Origin: JAGQIB01 sp041393395
GTDB lineage: Bacteria > ARS69
Length of the DNA: 64,000 nucleotides
NCBI GenBank assembly: GCA_041393395.1
Contig: JAWKKG010000004.1
Coordinates: 310,001 to 374,000 of the forward strand
Direction: 5' to 3'
The first letter of the stretch is position 1, and each line of letters begins with the position of its first letter. Both the position numbers and the translations under genes were made by a program. The notes below the pieces were generated by a model, which was given only the letters and a program-made list of their open reading frames with translations, was not told where the DNA came from and did no database searches. This document shows positions 44,027 to 53,775 of the stretch, one piece after another.

Positions 44027-47000
44027 ATGAGACATCTCAAGGCACTCGGATCGATCGTCTTCGCCGGTGCGTTCAGCGCATCGCTCGCGGGCGCCCAGGA
44101 CTTCGCGGACGTGACGACCACGGACATCTCCGGCGTCGCCTCCGACTGGGGCGCGAGCATGGTCGACTACGATCGCGACGGAGACGTCGACCTCTTCTTC
44201 GCGTTCATCAACGCCGGCTCCAGCCGCCTGTTCCGGAACGACGGCCTTCCGCCGGGCGCGGATCTGCCGAACTTCGTCGACGTCTTCGTGGGGACCGCCG
44301 CGGAGAACACGCCGGGGATGGGACACAATTTCGTGGATCTCGATGACGATGGGGATCTCGACTACATCGTCAACAGCAACGGCACCCTCCGGCGGCTGTA
44401 CCGCAATGACGGCACGGGATTCGTGGATTTCACGCCCGCTGCGTTCAACGTGACCGGGCGGGCGGGCGGAATCGCCGTGGCGGACTTCGATGGGGACCTC
44501 GATCTCGACATGTACCAGACAGCCGAGTTCGGCTCCAACATGCTCTATGTAAACGGCGGCGGACTCTCTTTCGCGAACAACACGCCGGCGGCCCTTCAGC
44601 TGAACGCGGACGTGAGCGAAGCGGCGGCGTTCGCGGACATCGATGGAAACCTCACTCCCGACCTCGTCGTCGCGAACTTCGGCGGGGCCCCGGATGCGCT
44701 CTTCCTTACCGATTCGACCGGTGCTTTCACGCTGGTCTCGGGGCAGGCGGGAGCCGTGGGAGTCGACTCGACGCTAGCGGTCGTGGTGACGTTCGGTGAC
44801 TACGACAACGATCTCGACCTCGACCTCTACGTCACGGGGTTCAACGGCGACACGAACCACCTGTACCGGAACGACGGGGACCTCGACAGCGACGACATTC
44901 CCGAGTTCACGGACGTCTCGAGCGACGGCGCGGCCATGGCACCGGGGTCTCATCTCGGAGCCCTTTGGGCCGACTTCGATCTGGACGGAGATCTCGACCT
45001 GTTCGCTACGGCGCGCAACGGCCAGAGCCTGTTCCGACGCAACGACGGTGACGAGAACGCAGATGGAGTCCCGACGTTCTCTCCCTTCTCTGCGCCCGCA
45101 GTGGACTCGGTCACATCGGGTGAGGGTTGTGCCGTGGGGGACTTCGACAACGACGGCGACCTCGACCTCATTCTCACGCAGTCGGGATCCTCGACGCCTC
45201 GCGTGTTCCGGAACGATCTCTCGAACGGCAACCACTGGCTGCACGTGGACCTGCACGGCACGATCTCGAACACGGGCGGCATGGGCGCCCGGGTCGTGAT
45301 CACGGCGGGTGGCGGCCAGCAGATGCGGGAGGTCTCCGGCAGCACGACATACGCGGGGCGCGGCGACGAGCGCCTGGTCTTCGGACTCGGCACGGCCACC
45401 TCGGTGAGCAACATCGACGTGACCTGGCCCTCCGGCCAGACCAGCAACGTCACGAACGTCGCGGCGGATCAGCGGATCACGATCACGGAGCCGGGCTTCG
45501 CCCCGGTCGATCCGACGTTCGCGGTCAACCAGGCGTTCTCCTTCCAGATCCCGAAGCGGGGCGCGAACCCCACGGAGATGCGACTGCACTTCCGCCGGGG
45601 CGGCGATGGCGGCGCGTTCCAGACCCTGGACATGTTCCCGTTCGGCGGGGGCACGGGCTTCGAAGCCGGCATCGGTCAGAGCTTCGCGACCCAGAACGGC
45701 ATCGAGTACGTCGTGGAGTACCGCGCGAACGGCGGGTCGGCGCGGACGTATCCGCTGAAGGGCTTCGCCGAGCCGGCGTTCCTGCCGGCGAGGTTCTCGA
45801 ACGTCGTCACGCCGAACGTGCCGGCCGCGGAGACCTACGTGATGTTCGGGATGCCGTTCGTGCCGAACGACGGGTCGCCGCGGGCCGTGCTCGAGGACGA
45901 ACTCGGCGGCGCGGACAAGACGAAGTACCGCGCGTTCCACTTCGATCCTCTGGCCGGCAGCAACGGCACGTACCAGGAACATCCGAGCATGGATCCGTTC
46001 GTGCCGGGCAAGGGCTACTGGCTGATCATGAAGAGTCCGAAGGCGGTCGGTTCGGGCGGCTCGTCCCACAGCACGGTGGGGGGGACCGAGCTCACGATCG
46101 AGCGCGGCTGGAATCAGATCGCGCACCCGTATCTGTTCCCGGTGGCGGCCGACAGTGTGAACTTCGACGCCGCGCCGAACGTGGAGACCGACTTCCAGAA
46201 CTACGACGGCAGTGCGTACTTCACGGACACGGAGCTGAACCCGTTCGAGGGCTACTTCGTGTTCAACGCGGCGGCCGCCGCGGAAACGATCGTGATCCCC
46301 GGCGTGCGGTCGACCGCAGCGGCCGCGGCGGCTCCGACAGCCCGCGTTGCCGACGGATGGCGTCTCGGCGTCCGCGCCTCGCAGGGCGGGTTCGCGATTC
46401 GGGAGACCGAGCTCGGTCAGGCGAGCGCCGCGACGGACGCCCCCGATCGCCTCGACCGACACGCGCCCCCGGCGGCACCGGGTGCGCTCCGCACCTATTT
46501 CGAGCACGTCGCACAGGACGGGACGCCGCACGAGCTGCGCCGCGATCTCCGGGCGACCGGCGAGGGAACCTGGGATCTCGTGGTGGATGCTCCCGGCGAA
46601 GCCGGCGTGCGGGTGGAGTTCGACGGAGTGGCCGACCTGCCGAGCGGGAATCGGGCGGTCGTGATCCTCGAGGACACGATGGCGTCGATCGACCTCACGG
46701 CGCAGGACTTCCTGGACCTTCCGGGCGGCCGGACGCATCGCCTCCAGGTCGTGGTCGGATCGTCGGCATTCGTGGATGCGGTCGAGCGGGGCGAGCTCAC
46801 GGTGCCCACGCAGGTCGCGCTCGGTCTGGGGTACCCCAACCCGCTGACGACCTTCACGAAGATCGGGTATGCGCTGCCGCGCGCCACCGACGTGACGCTC
46901 GCGGTCTACGACGTCTCGGGGCGGCGCGTGCGCTCGCTCGTGACGGGTACGCGGCCCGCGGGTCGCCACGTGGCCGAGTGGGATTCGGCGGACGAGGCGG

Positions 47001-47086
47001 GACGTCGCGTCGCGCCGGGCGTGTACTTCGTGCGGCTGACCGCGGATTCGCGCGAAGAGTCGCGGAAGGTCACGGTGCTTCGCTAG
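44027..47086 (+). CDS. FG-GAP/VCBS and ASPIC/UnbV protein with FlgD-like C terminus, copy 2
   Basis: A 1019-residue exported protein with an intact frame. It begins with a signal peptide ending in SLAGAQDF. FG-GAP/VCBS repeats follow with DYDRDGDVDLFF, DDDGDLDYIV and DFDNDGDLDLIL loops. The ASPIC/UnbV domain runs from NHWLHVDLHGTI to IDVTWPSGQ, and a lineage-specific module contains YVMFGMPFVPND and ERGWNQIAHPYLFPV. The C-terminal FlgD/Por-like domain (LGYPNPLTTFTKIGY, VYDVSGRRVRSLV, GVYFVRLTADS) suggests surface delivery. It shares the whole layout with copy 1. The ATG at 44027 follows GGGGAGGGG. A strong terminator follows. Confidence 0.87.
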   Translation: MRHLKALGSIVFAGAFSASLAGAQDFADVTTTDISGVASDWGASMVDYDRDGDVDLFFAFINAGSSRLFRNDGLPPGADLPNFVDVFVGTAAENTPGMGHNFVDLDDDGDLDYIVNSNGTLRRLYRNDGTGFVDFTPAAFNVTGRAGGIAVADFDGDLDLDMYQTAEFGSNMLYVNGGGLSFANNTPAALQLNADVSEAAAFADIDGNLTPDLVVANFGGAPDALFLTDSTGAFTLVSGQAGAVGVDSTLAVVVTFGDYDNDLDLDLYVTGFNGDTNHLYRNDGDLDSDDIPEFTDVSSDGAAMAPGSHLGALWADFDLDGDLDLFATARNGQSLFRRNDGDENADGVPTFSPFSAPAVDSVTSGEGCAVGDFDNDGDLDLILTQSGSSTPRVFRNDLSNGNHWLHVDLHGTISNTGGMGARVVITAGGGQQMREVSGSTTYAGRGDERLVFGLGTATSVSNIDVTWPSGQTSNVTNVAADQRITITEPGFAPVDPTFAVNQAFSFQIPKRGANPTEMRLHFRRGGDGGAFQTLDMFPFGGGTGFEAGIGQSFATQNGIEYVVEYRANGGSARTYPLKGFAEPAFLPARFSNVVTPNVPAAETYVMFGMPFVPNDGSPRAVLEDELGGADKTKYRAFHFDPLAGSNGTYQEHPSMDPFVPGKGYWLIMKSPKAVGSGGSSHSTVGGTELTIERGWNQIAHPYLFPVAADSVNFDAAPNVETDFQNYDGSAYFTDTELNPFEGYFVFNAAAAAETIVIPGVRSTAAAAAAPTARVADGWRLGVRASQGGFAIRETELGQASAATDAPDRLDRHAPPAAPGALRTYFEHVAQDGTPHELRRDLRATGEGTWDLVVDAPGEAGVRVEFDGVADLPSGNRAVVILEDTMASIDLTAQDFLDLPGGRTHRLQVVVGSSAFVDAVERGELTVPTQVALGLGYPNPLTTFTKIGYALPRATDVTLAVYDVSGRRVRSLVTGTRPAGRHVAEWDSADEAGRRVAPGVYFVRLTADSREESRKVTVLR

Positions 47087-47118
47087 ATCGGGAACGACAC
47101 TTTCTCGAGTGTTCTACG

Positions 47119-47156
47119 GGCGGCGTCTCAGCACGGCTGAGGCGCCGCCTTTTTTT
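47119..47156 (+). terminator. Intrinsic terminator after FG-GAP copy 2
   Basis: A GC-rich hairpin (GGCGGCGTCTCAG paired with CTGAGGCGCCGCC, small internal mismatch) followed by seven T residues (47150-47156). Textbook rho-independent terminator 33 bp past the stop. Confidence 0.85.
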
Positions 47157-47259
47157 GATGGCCACGCGACGTTGGATCGGCCATCCCGCAACGACCGAGA
47201 GGGGAACGGTTGCAGCTGGGGGCTGCGGGTGATGTTCCTCACGGGCCCCGGACGAGCAT

Positions 47260-47286
47260 CGTTCGAGAGCGAACGCCCGGCGTTCG
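47260..47286 (+). promoter_or_regulatory. Overlapping alternative hairpins in a 270-bp gene-free stretch
   Basis: CGTTCG (47260-47265), CGAACGC (47270-47276) and GCGTTCG (47280-47286) let the middle segment pair with either neighbour, in mutually exclusive hairpins. It lies 140 bp before the ATG at 47426. It may be an attenuator-like leader or a palindromic protein site. The rest of 47157-47425 shows no gene and no convincing promoter. Confidence 0.3.
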
Positions 47287-47425
47287 GTTTCGGGCACCAG
47301 AAAACACCCGCGCAGATGTGGGCGCCCGGGGAGTCGCCCGTGGGCGCGCCTCGAGCGGGCTCGTCTCTTGCAAACGGTTTCGGTTCGGCCGTTCCCTCGG
47401 ACCCCCTCACGGAGAGGTTTCACTC

Positions 47426-50119
47426 ATGCGCGGCGCCTGCGTCCACCTCGGACTCCTGCTTCTTCTGACGACCTCACCTCTCGCTCGAGCCGCGGATTCC
47501 TGGACCGGGCGGGCGCCGACGCAGACCCCGGTCGTCGAGCCGACCATGCCGCGGGTCGGCGCGAATCTGTCCCGTCGATCCCTCGCGGACCTGTTTCGGG
47601 ACCGGGAGACCGGGGGCGGCCTGCGGGGCGCGCCCAATGTCGAGCTCGATGGCTACAACGAATCCGTCGTCGCCATCAATCCGACGAACCCGAGCAACGT
47701 CGCGTACGCGTCGCTGTTCGAGCTTCGGACGTCCACCGACGGCGGCGTCACGTTCGCTCCGGCCGTGCTGGCTCCGCTGCCGGAGACCTACTTTCGGGCC
47801 GGCGATCCGGGGCTCGCGTTCGACAGCTCCGGCCGGTTGTTCTGGATCTACTTCGCGCTCCCGGAAGCTGGCGTCGGGATCGAGGCGCTTCTCGTGGAGT
47901 GCGATCCCGCGACCGGGGCGGTGATCGCCGGGCCGCACAACTTCGTCGCGGATTCCGGCATGGCGAATCTCAGGGCCGACAAGGCGTGGATGGCCATCGA
48001 CGCGAACGTCGGGAGCCCGTTCCAGGATCGCATCTACATCGGCTGGACGGACTTCACTCTCTGGGTGGGGAATCACCCGAGGACGCTGAACTACCTGACC
48101 TACTCCACGGATCACGGCGCGACGTGGTCCCCCGCCGAAGTCATCGGAGGCTCCACGGAGGTATTCCGATGGCCGGTCCATCTCGCGGTGGCCACGAACG
48201 GCGACCTCTACTACGCGAGTCATATCCAGGTCGATTTCCTCGGCGCCGCCGGCGGCGTGCCCGACGGCACGAGCGGTCGCATCAACGTCCGTCGTTCGAC
48301 CGACGGCGGCGTGACGTTTCCGCAGGGCGGAAACGCGTTCGAGAACGGGTTCGCCGACCACACGTTCAACAATCAATCGGCTTCGGGAAACGGGGCGATT
48401 CCCGGAGCCATCTTCACGCTGCAGGGGAGCGTGCAGCCCTGGGTCCTGCCCGATCCCAATGATCCGGCGATCGTCTGTGTCGTCGCGGCCGACGATCCCG
48501 ACGACGATCCGAACAGCGGCGACGCCGCGAACGTATACCTGACACGCTCGACCGACTTCGGCGTCACCTGGGCCCCGCGGGTCCGCGTGGATTCCGGCCC
48601 CGGAACGACGTTCCAGGTCATGCCCTCCGCGGCGATCGATCCGATCACCGGGTACATCGTGGTCACGTGGTACGACAATCGCGCCCTGGTCACGAATGCG
48701 GACGGGAACTACCTGCTGGATACGTACGCTGCGGTCAGCGTCGACGGCGGCCTCACGTTCAGTGCCGACTTCCGGATCAACGACGCGCCGTTCGATCCGG
48801 ATGCGGGCGCACCGTGCTATGCCGGGTGCGCCGAACTGTTCTACCGGGTCTGGGCCGTCAGCTCCTCGGACGTGCACGTCATCACGTACACGTCGGACAA
48901 CGGTGTGGACACGATCCATCACTGGGACGGCTCCGCCTGGACGGCCTACCAGCCGGCGTTCCCGAGCTACGTGGCGAACGTCTGGGCCTCGGGACCGAGC
49001 GACGGATGGGCGATCGGGAGCGAAGGCGCGATCGCGCGTTGGAACGGATCGACCTGGACGATGGTGACGTCGCCCGTGACGACGGATCTTTACGGACTCC
49101 ACGGGCGGTCGGCCACCGACGTGTACGCCGTGGGGGCAGGGGGCGTGATCCTGCACTGGGACGGTTTCGCCTGGACGCAGCAGACGAGCGGAACCACGTT
49201 GTCCCTCTCGGCCGTGTACTGCATCCCGGGCGGCGACGTGTGGACCGGCGGAAGGGACGGCGTCGTGTTCCGGAGCGACGGGAACGGATGGATCGCGGAG
49301 CCGACGGGCACGCTGAACCGATTCCGTGGCGTCTGGGGGAGCTCGAACGACGACGTCTGGGCCGTCACGAACAACGGGTCGATCATGCATCGCGACGCGT
49401 CGGGCTGGACGAATCTCGGAGAGCACGGCGCGCCCGACCACTTCGCGATCACCGGGTTCGGCCCGAACGACGTCTACGTCACCGGATACGGAGATATCGT
49501 CCACTGGGACGGCAACGATTTCTCGAGACGGAGGTTCTCGGGGGCGTCGATCTTCTCGGTGCAGGGACCCTCTGCGTCGAACGTCTACGCCTCGGGGTCG
49601 AGCGGTCAGATCCTCCACTACGACGGGACGGAGTGGATTCAACTCGCGAATCCGGGACAGTCGGCCAGCTTCCCGACGACTCGCATCGGCGAGTACAACG
49701 GCACGGCCGTGCACGGCGTCGCCGCGGTGACGTGGACCGGCAACCTGGACTGGCCGGACGGCTTCGTGACTCAGCAGTCGATCTTCACGTCCTTCTCGCC
49801 GGACGACGTCTCGGATACCCCGATCCTGCAGACCGGAACAGCGGTGGCGATCCTGGAGCCCGGCACGCCGAATCCGTTCCGCTGGGTCACGAACATCGCC
49901 TACTCGATCCCGGCGGCGCAGTCGGTTCGCGTGACGATGCACGACGTGGCCGGACGCCGCCTCGCGGTTCTCGACCAGGGGGCCCGCACGGCGGGACGTC
50001 ACTTCCTCACGTGGGACGGACGCGACGAGCACGGAGCCGCCGTGGGCTCCGGCGTCTACTTCGCCCGGTTGGAGGCGAGGGGAGAGGTCCTGACGACGAA
50101 AGTCGTACTCGCTCGGTGA
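47426..50119 (+). CDS. Exported BNR/sialidase-like and WD-like repeat protein with FlgD-like C terminus
   Basis: An 897-residue exported protein. A signal peptide (CVHLGLLLLLTTSPLARA) precedes a region with at least five Asp-box/BNR repeats (STDGGVTF, STDHGATW, STDGGVTF, STDFGVTW, VDGGLTF), as in sialidase-type propellers. The second half holds repeats of the form S..DVYAVG..G.I.HWDG..W, a second propeller. The end is a FlgD/Por-like module (GTPNPFRWVTNIAYSI, MHDVAGRRLAVLD, GVYFARLEA). No sialidase catalytic set (Arg triad, Tyr/Glu) is obvious, so binding or a structural surface role is more likely than catalysis. ATG at 47426; the longer open frame upstream lacks a signal peptide. Confidence 0.82.
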   Translation: MRGACVHLGLLLLLTTSPLARAADSWTGRAPTQTPVVEPTMPRVGANLSRRSLADLFRDRETGGGLRGAPNVELDGYNESVVAINPTNPSNVAYASLFELRTSTDGGVTFAPAVLAPLPETYFRAGDPGLAFDSSGRLFWIYFALPEAGVGIEALLVECDPATGAVIAGPHNFVADSGMANLRADKAWMAIDANVGSPFQDRIYIGWTDFTLWVGNHPRTLNYLTYSTDHGATWSPAEVIGGSTEVFRWPVHLAVATNGDLYYASHIQVDFLGAAGGVPDGTSGRINVRRSTDGGVTFPQGGNAFENGFADHTFNNQSASGNGAIPGAIFTLQGSVQPWVLPDPNDPAIVCVVAADDPDDDPNSGDAANVYLTRSTDFGVTWAPRVRVDSGPGTTFQVMPSAAIDPITGYIVVTWYDNRALVTNADGNYLLDTYAAVSVDGGLTFSADFRINDAPFDPDAGAPCYAGCAELFYRVWAVSSSDVHVITYTSDNGVDTIHHWDGSAWTAYQPAFPSYVANVWASGPSDGWAIGSEGAIARWNGSTWTMVTSPVTTDLYGLHGRSATDVYAVGAGGVILHWDGFAWTQQTSGTTLSLSAVYCIPGGDVWTGGRDGVVFRSDGNGWIAEPTGTLNRFRGVWGSSNDDVWAVTNNGSIMHRDASGWTNLGEHGAPDHFAITGFGPNDVYVTGYGDIVHWDGNDFSRRRFSGASIFSVQGPSASNVYASGSSGQILHYDGTEWIQLANPGQSASFPTTRIGEYNGTAVHGVAAVTWTGNLDWPDGFVTQQSIFTSFSPDDVSDTPILQTGTAVAILEPGTPNPFRWVTNIAYSIPAAQSVRVTMHDVAGRRLAVLDQGARTAGRHFLTWDGRDEHGAAVGSGVYFARLEARGEVLTTKVVLAR

Positions 50120-50127
50120 AGTGATTC

Positions 50128-50160
50128 GCGGCGTCTCGGCAGAGCTGAGACGCCGCCTTT
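50128..50160 (+). terminator. Terminator between convergent genes
   Basis: A perfect 10-bp stem (GCGGCGTCTC at 50128-50137 and its complement at 50147-50156) with a 9-base loop, then CTTT. It lies between the end of the propeller gene and the end of the minus-strand thiolase gene. The core GGCGTCTC/GAGACGCC is shared with the terminator at 47119. Confidence 0.7.
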
Positions 50161-50195
50161 CCCGCTCACCCGGACGAGACTGCAGGGCCGACGAC

Positions 50196-51373
50196 CTAGG
50201 GCTTCTCGCGATCCACCGCGAGCGAGGAAGCCCTGCCGCCCGACACGCACAACGTGGCGAGCCCCGCCGCGCCCCGACGTTTCATCTCGTGCAGCAGCGT
50301 GGTGACGATCCGCGCGCCGGTCGCCCCGATCGGATGGCCGAGCGCGATCGCGCCCCCGTTGACGTTCATCCGCGCGGGATCGAGCCCGAGATCGCGGACG
50401 ACGGCGATCACCTGCGCCGCGAACGCCTCGTTCAGCTCGACGAGATCGAAGTCGTCGATCGAGCCGCCGATGCGCGCGAGCAACTGTGCGTGGCCGGAAC
50501 CGGTCCGATGCCCATGATCTTCGGGTCCACGCCGGCCGAAGCGGATCCACGAATCCAGGCGAGGGGCTTGGCCCCGCGCCGTGCCACCTCGCGCTCGCTC
50601 GCGAGCACGAGTGCGGCCGCGCCGTCCGTGATGCCGGACGAGTTCCCGGCATGCACCGTACCGTCCTTCTTGAACACGGGCGGCAGCTTCGCCATTCCCG
50701 CCACGGTGGAGCCGGGTCGGAAGTGCTCGTCCTTCTCGAAGCGGATCGTTCCTTGCGGTCCGGCACGTCGACCGCGACGATCTCGTCCGCGAAGCCTTCG
50801 TCGTCCACGCCCGCTCCGCTTTCGCCTGGCTCTCGACCGCGAACTCGTCCTGCTCCTGGCGCGAGATGCCGTAGTTCTCGGCGAGCGTCTCGGCGGTGCG
50901 CCCCATGAGCTGGTCCGCGAGCGGACAGAAGAAGCCGTCGCGGTACATGCCGTCGACGACCTCGGACGGGCCGAGTCGATAGCGAGACGCGCGTTCTCGA
51001 GCAGATAGGGCACGCGCGTCATGCTCTCCATGCCGCCCACGAGCGCGATCTCCGCGTCGCCGTCCTCGATTGCAGCGGCACCGAGCGTGATCGCCTTCGC
51101 GCCGCTCGCGCACGCCTGGTTCACGGTCCACGCCGGGACCTCGTCAGGCACCCCGGCACCGAGCGAGACCTGTCGGGCCGGATTCGGGCCGTTTCCGGCC
51201 CTGCCGCGCCATCCCGAAGATCGTCTCGCCGACCTCCGACGGGTCCACGCCGGCTCGCTCCAGCGCCGCCTTCGCGCTCGCGATGCCGAGGTCCTTCGCC
51301 TGGGCACGTCCTTCAAGGTGCCGAGGAACCGGCCGATGGGTGTCCGCACCGCGGACAGGATCGCGATCGACAT
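50196..51373 (-). pseudogene. Acetyl-CoA acetyltransferase (thiolase), multiply frameshifted
   Basis: Thiolase sequence is complete from end to end but moves between frames at least six times. From the ATG at 51373: MSIAILSAVRTPIGRFLGTL; then NQACASGAKAITLGAAAI with the nucleophilic Cys; then, in another frame, GMYRDGFFCPLADQLMGRTAE. It returns for MAKLPPVFKKDGTVHAGNSSGI and ends in a further frame with FDLVELNEAFAAQV, GGAIALGHPIGATGARI and TLCVSGGRA. GGAAGGAG precedes the start. Both active-site Cys regions and the GHPIGATG His are present. Degree-two thiolases condense or cleave acetoacetyl-CoA. The pattern suggests base-calling or assembly indels more than decay, because catalytic segments are all conserved. 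Confidence 0.75.
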
Positions 51374-51426
51374 GAGTCTCCTTCCGACTTTCAAACCGGG
51401 CGTGACGACGCTATAAGGCAAGGAAT

Positions 51427-52257
51427 ATGGACTCGAATCTGGCCCCGGAAAAGCCCCGCGCGCTCGCCCTCCTCACGGACTTCGGCCTGGCCGACGCGTT
51501 CGTGGGCGAGATGAAGGGCGTGATCACAGGATCGCGCCGGATACGCGGGTGATCGATCTCGCGCACGGCGTGCGGGCGGGTGGATCCGGGAAGGAGCGTG
51601 GATCCTCAGCCGCTCGTTCGACGCATTCCCTTCGGGCACGGTCTTCTGCGCCGTCGTCGATCGAGGGTCGGTGGCGACCGTCGCGGTCTCGTCCTCGAGG
51701 CGGGCGGCTATCACTTCGTGGGTCCGGACAACGGGCTGCTCGCCGCCGCGGCGGACCGCGCCGCCGCGGGCCGGGAGATCCGGGCCGTGGAGATCGCGCT
51801 CCGTGAACTCGATCGCCGCCGCCGGGGTACGACGTTCGACGGCCGCGACCTGTTCGCGCCGACGGCGGCGCGGCTCGCGGCCGGGCTCGCCCTCGAGGAG
51901 GTGGGGCCCGAGCTCGAGGACTGGATCTCGCTCGCGCCGTTCCGGCCGGCAGCGGTCGGCGCGGACTGGGAGGTCGAGATCGTCACCTCGGATCGCTTCG
52001 GCAACCTCGTGACCGTGGCAGCGGAGGCGTTTCTCCGCGAGACGTTCGGCGAGGACTGGCGAGGAATCCGGGTCCGTGTCGGGGCGCGCGAGATCGAAGG
52101 AGTGGCGTTCGCGTACGAGGAGGCCGCCGAGGGCGAGCTGTTGCTCTCGATCGGCGGGAGTGGGAGCCTCGAGATCTCGGCGAATCGGGGCTCGGCCCGG
52201 AAGCTCCTGCGAACGGGCCCCGGCGATCGGGTGCTGTTGAGGCCGCCCGCGGTCTGA
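51427..52257 (+). pseudogene. SAM hydroxide adenosyltransferase (DUF62/chlorinase-fluorinase family), frameshifted
   Basis: The ATG at 51427 gives LALLTDFGLADAFVGEMKGVI, the signature N terminus of the SAM-dependent halogenase/hydroxide adenosyltransferase family, but stops after 41 codons. The continuation (RVIDLAHGVRAG; ILSRSFDAFPSGTVFCAVVDRG) lies in other frames. From about 51670 a clean frame holds GGYHFVGPDNGLL and the C-terminal domain to 52257. About three or four indels fall between 51520 and 51720. The family converts SAM plus water to adenosine and methionine. It is divergent from the thiolase, 53 bp apart. The gene may be intact in the organism. Confidence 0.75.
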
Positions 52258-52337
52258 GGTCCTGCCCCCGCGTTGCGTGCGGGTGGGGTGCAGAACGGAC
52301 ACCGGACGACCGAAACAGCGGAGGTGGAGGAGGGGAG

Positions 52338-53702
52338 ATGAAGGTGTTCACGAATGTCGGGCTCGGAATCATGGTCGTCCTGGCCGGCGCGGCGCTGACC
52401 GGCTGCGGTCCCGAGGCCGCGTCCTCGGAGGATCTCGCCCGGGAGACGGTGGCGGCCGAGATCTCTCCGCCTCCGGCGGCGGTCCCGGCGCCCCCCGTCC
52501 TGCGCCACGCGAGCCGCGCGATCGGGCGCGGCGAGTCTCTCGATTGGGTGCTTGCGAGCCTGGATCTGGCTCCGGCCGAGCGACTGCTCGCGATCGACGC
52601 GCTGAAGTCCGAGGTCGATCTCCGGCGCGTGATGCCGGGCGAGACCGTCGACGTCGCACGCGAGGAAGACGGGCTTCTCCGGGAGGTCACGCTGCAGCGC
52701 GATCGTCTCGAGCGGGTCGTCGCGCGCTGGCTCGACGAGGAAGCGTCGCCGGTGGTCGAGGTGGAACGCCGCGAGCCGGTGTGCCATCTCCGTCGAATCG
52801 AGGGGACGCTCGACTCGAGTCTGTTCGACTCCGTGGTCGCGGCCGGTGGCGACGCGAACCTCACGATGCGCTTCGCGGACCTGCTCGCGTGGCAGGTCGA
52901 CTTCCTCACGGATCCGCGCGCGGGCGATCGCTTCACGATCGTGGTCCGCGAAGAGTGGCTGGACGGTGAGTGTCTCGGCTTCGGGAAGATTCTCGCGGCC
53001 GAGTACCAGGGCGCGGAGGCGTCGTCGCGCGCGATCCGCTACGTCGACGAGACCGGCGTACTCGACTGGTACGACGACACGGGCCGCTCCGTGCGTCGCG
53101 CGTTCCTCAAGTCGCCGCTCGAGTATCGACGCATCACGTCGCGGTTCTCGAATGGCCGTCGCCACCCGATCCTGAAGGTCGTGCGGCCGCACCACGGAGT
53201 GGACTACGCGGCACCCACCGGCACCCCGGTCAGCGCGCTCGGCGACGGGAAGGTCATCTTCGCCGGTCGCAAGGGGGGATACGGGAACTACGTCGAGGTT
53301 CGCCACAGCTCGACGTACACGACTTGCTACGGACACCTCTCGCGCTTCGCGAAGGGCGTGCGCGTGGGCGCACGCGTCGGGCAGGGCGACGTGATCGGGT
53401 ACGTCGGGTCCACGGGGCTGTCCACGGGACCGCACCTCGACTTCCGCGTGAAGAAGAACGGCGGATTCGTGGATCCGCTGCGTCTCGACGCGCCTCCCGG
53501 GCGCGAGATCTCGACGGCGGGGATGGCCCGCTTCGCCCGGTACCGAGATCGCACCCGTTCCCTGGAGCGATCGATCGCGCTCGGAGAGTCGCTACCGGAG
53601 ATCGAGGCCTGGGCCCGCCTCGGATGGATCGGCGGCGCCGAGGACGTGATGGCGACGGAGGGGGACGGAGCGTTGATCCTCGCGGGCTCGGCGGCACCCT
53701 AG
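52338..53702 (+). CDS. M23-family peptidase lipoprotein
   Basis: A 454-residue lipoprotein. The signal peptide ends in the lipobox LTGC (Cys about residue 23). After an OapA/LysM-like middle region (VLASLDLAPAERLLAIDAL, LMPGETVDV-type) comes an M23 domain. It has HGVDYAAPTGTPVSALGDGKV (His/Asp zinc ligands near residues 286-290), YVEVRHSSTYTTCYGHLSRF and GSTGLSTGPHLDFRV. The usual second motif HxH reads HLD here, so one zinc ligand appears replaced by Asp. Such proteins cut or regulate cutting of peptidoglycan cross-links. GGAGGAGGGGAG precedes the ATG. Confidence 0.85.
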   Translation: MKVFTNVGLGIMVVLAGAALTGCGPEAASSEDLARETVAAEISPPPAAVPAPPVLRHASRAIGRGESLDWVLASLDLAPAERLLAIDALKSEVDLRRVMPGETVDVAREEDGLLREVTLQRDRLERVVARWLDEEASPVVEVERREPVCHLRRIEGTLDSSLFDSVVAAGGDANLTMRFADLLAWQVDFLTDPRAGDRFTIVVREEWLDGECLGFGKILAAEYQGAEASSRAIRYVDETGVLDWYDDTGRSVRRAFLKSPLEYRRITSRFSNGRRHPILKVVRPHHGVDYAAPTGTPVSALGDGKVIFAGRKGGYGNYVEVRHSSTYTTCYGHLSRFAKGVRVGARVGQGDVIGYVGSTGLSTGPHLDFRVKKNGGFVDPLRLDAPPGREISTAGMARFARYRDRTRSLERSIALGESLPEIEAWARLGWIGGAEDVMATEGDGALILAGSAAP

Positions 53703-53746
53703 GCGGCGTCGTTCACGGTCGCGACCACGAAGTACGGCGCCCCGCG

Positions 53747-53775
53747 TTGACACGCGGCGAGGGACTTCCTAACGT
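53747..53775 (+). promoter_or_regulatory. Probable sigma70 promoter
   Basis: A perfect TTGACA (53747-53752), 17-bp spacer and TAACGT (53770-53775, 3/6). It lies 45 bp past the M23 stop and about 54 bp before the ATG at 53829. Confidence 0.45.

Noticed and set aside
51374..51426. TATAAG at 51412-51417 as a promoter for the SAM hydroxide adenosyltransferase gene
   Set aside because: Transcription would start at about 51424, after the ribosome-binding region, and the -35 match is poor.
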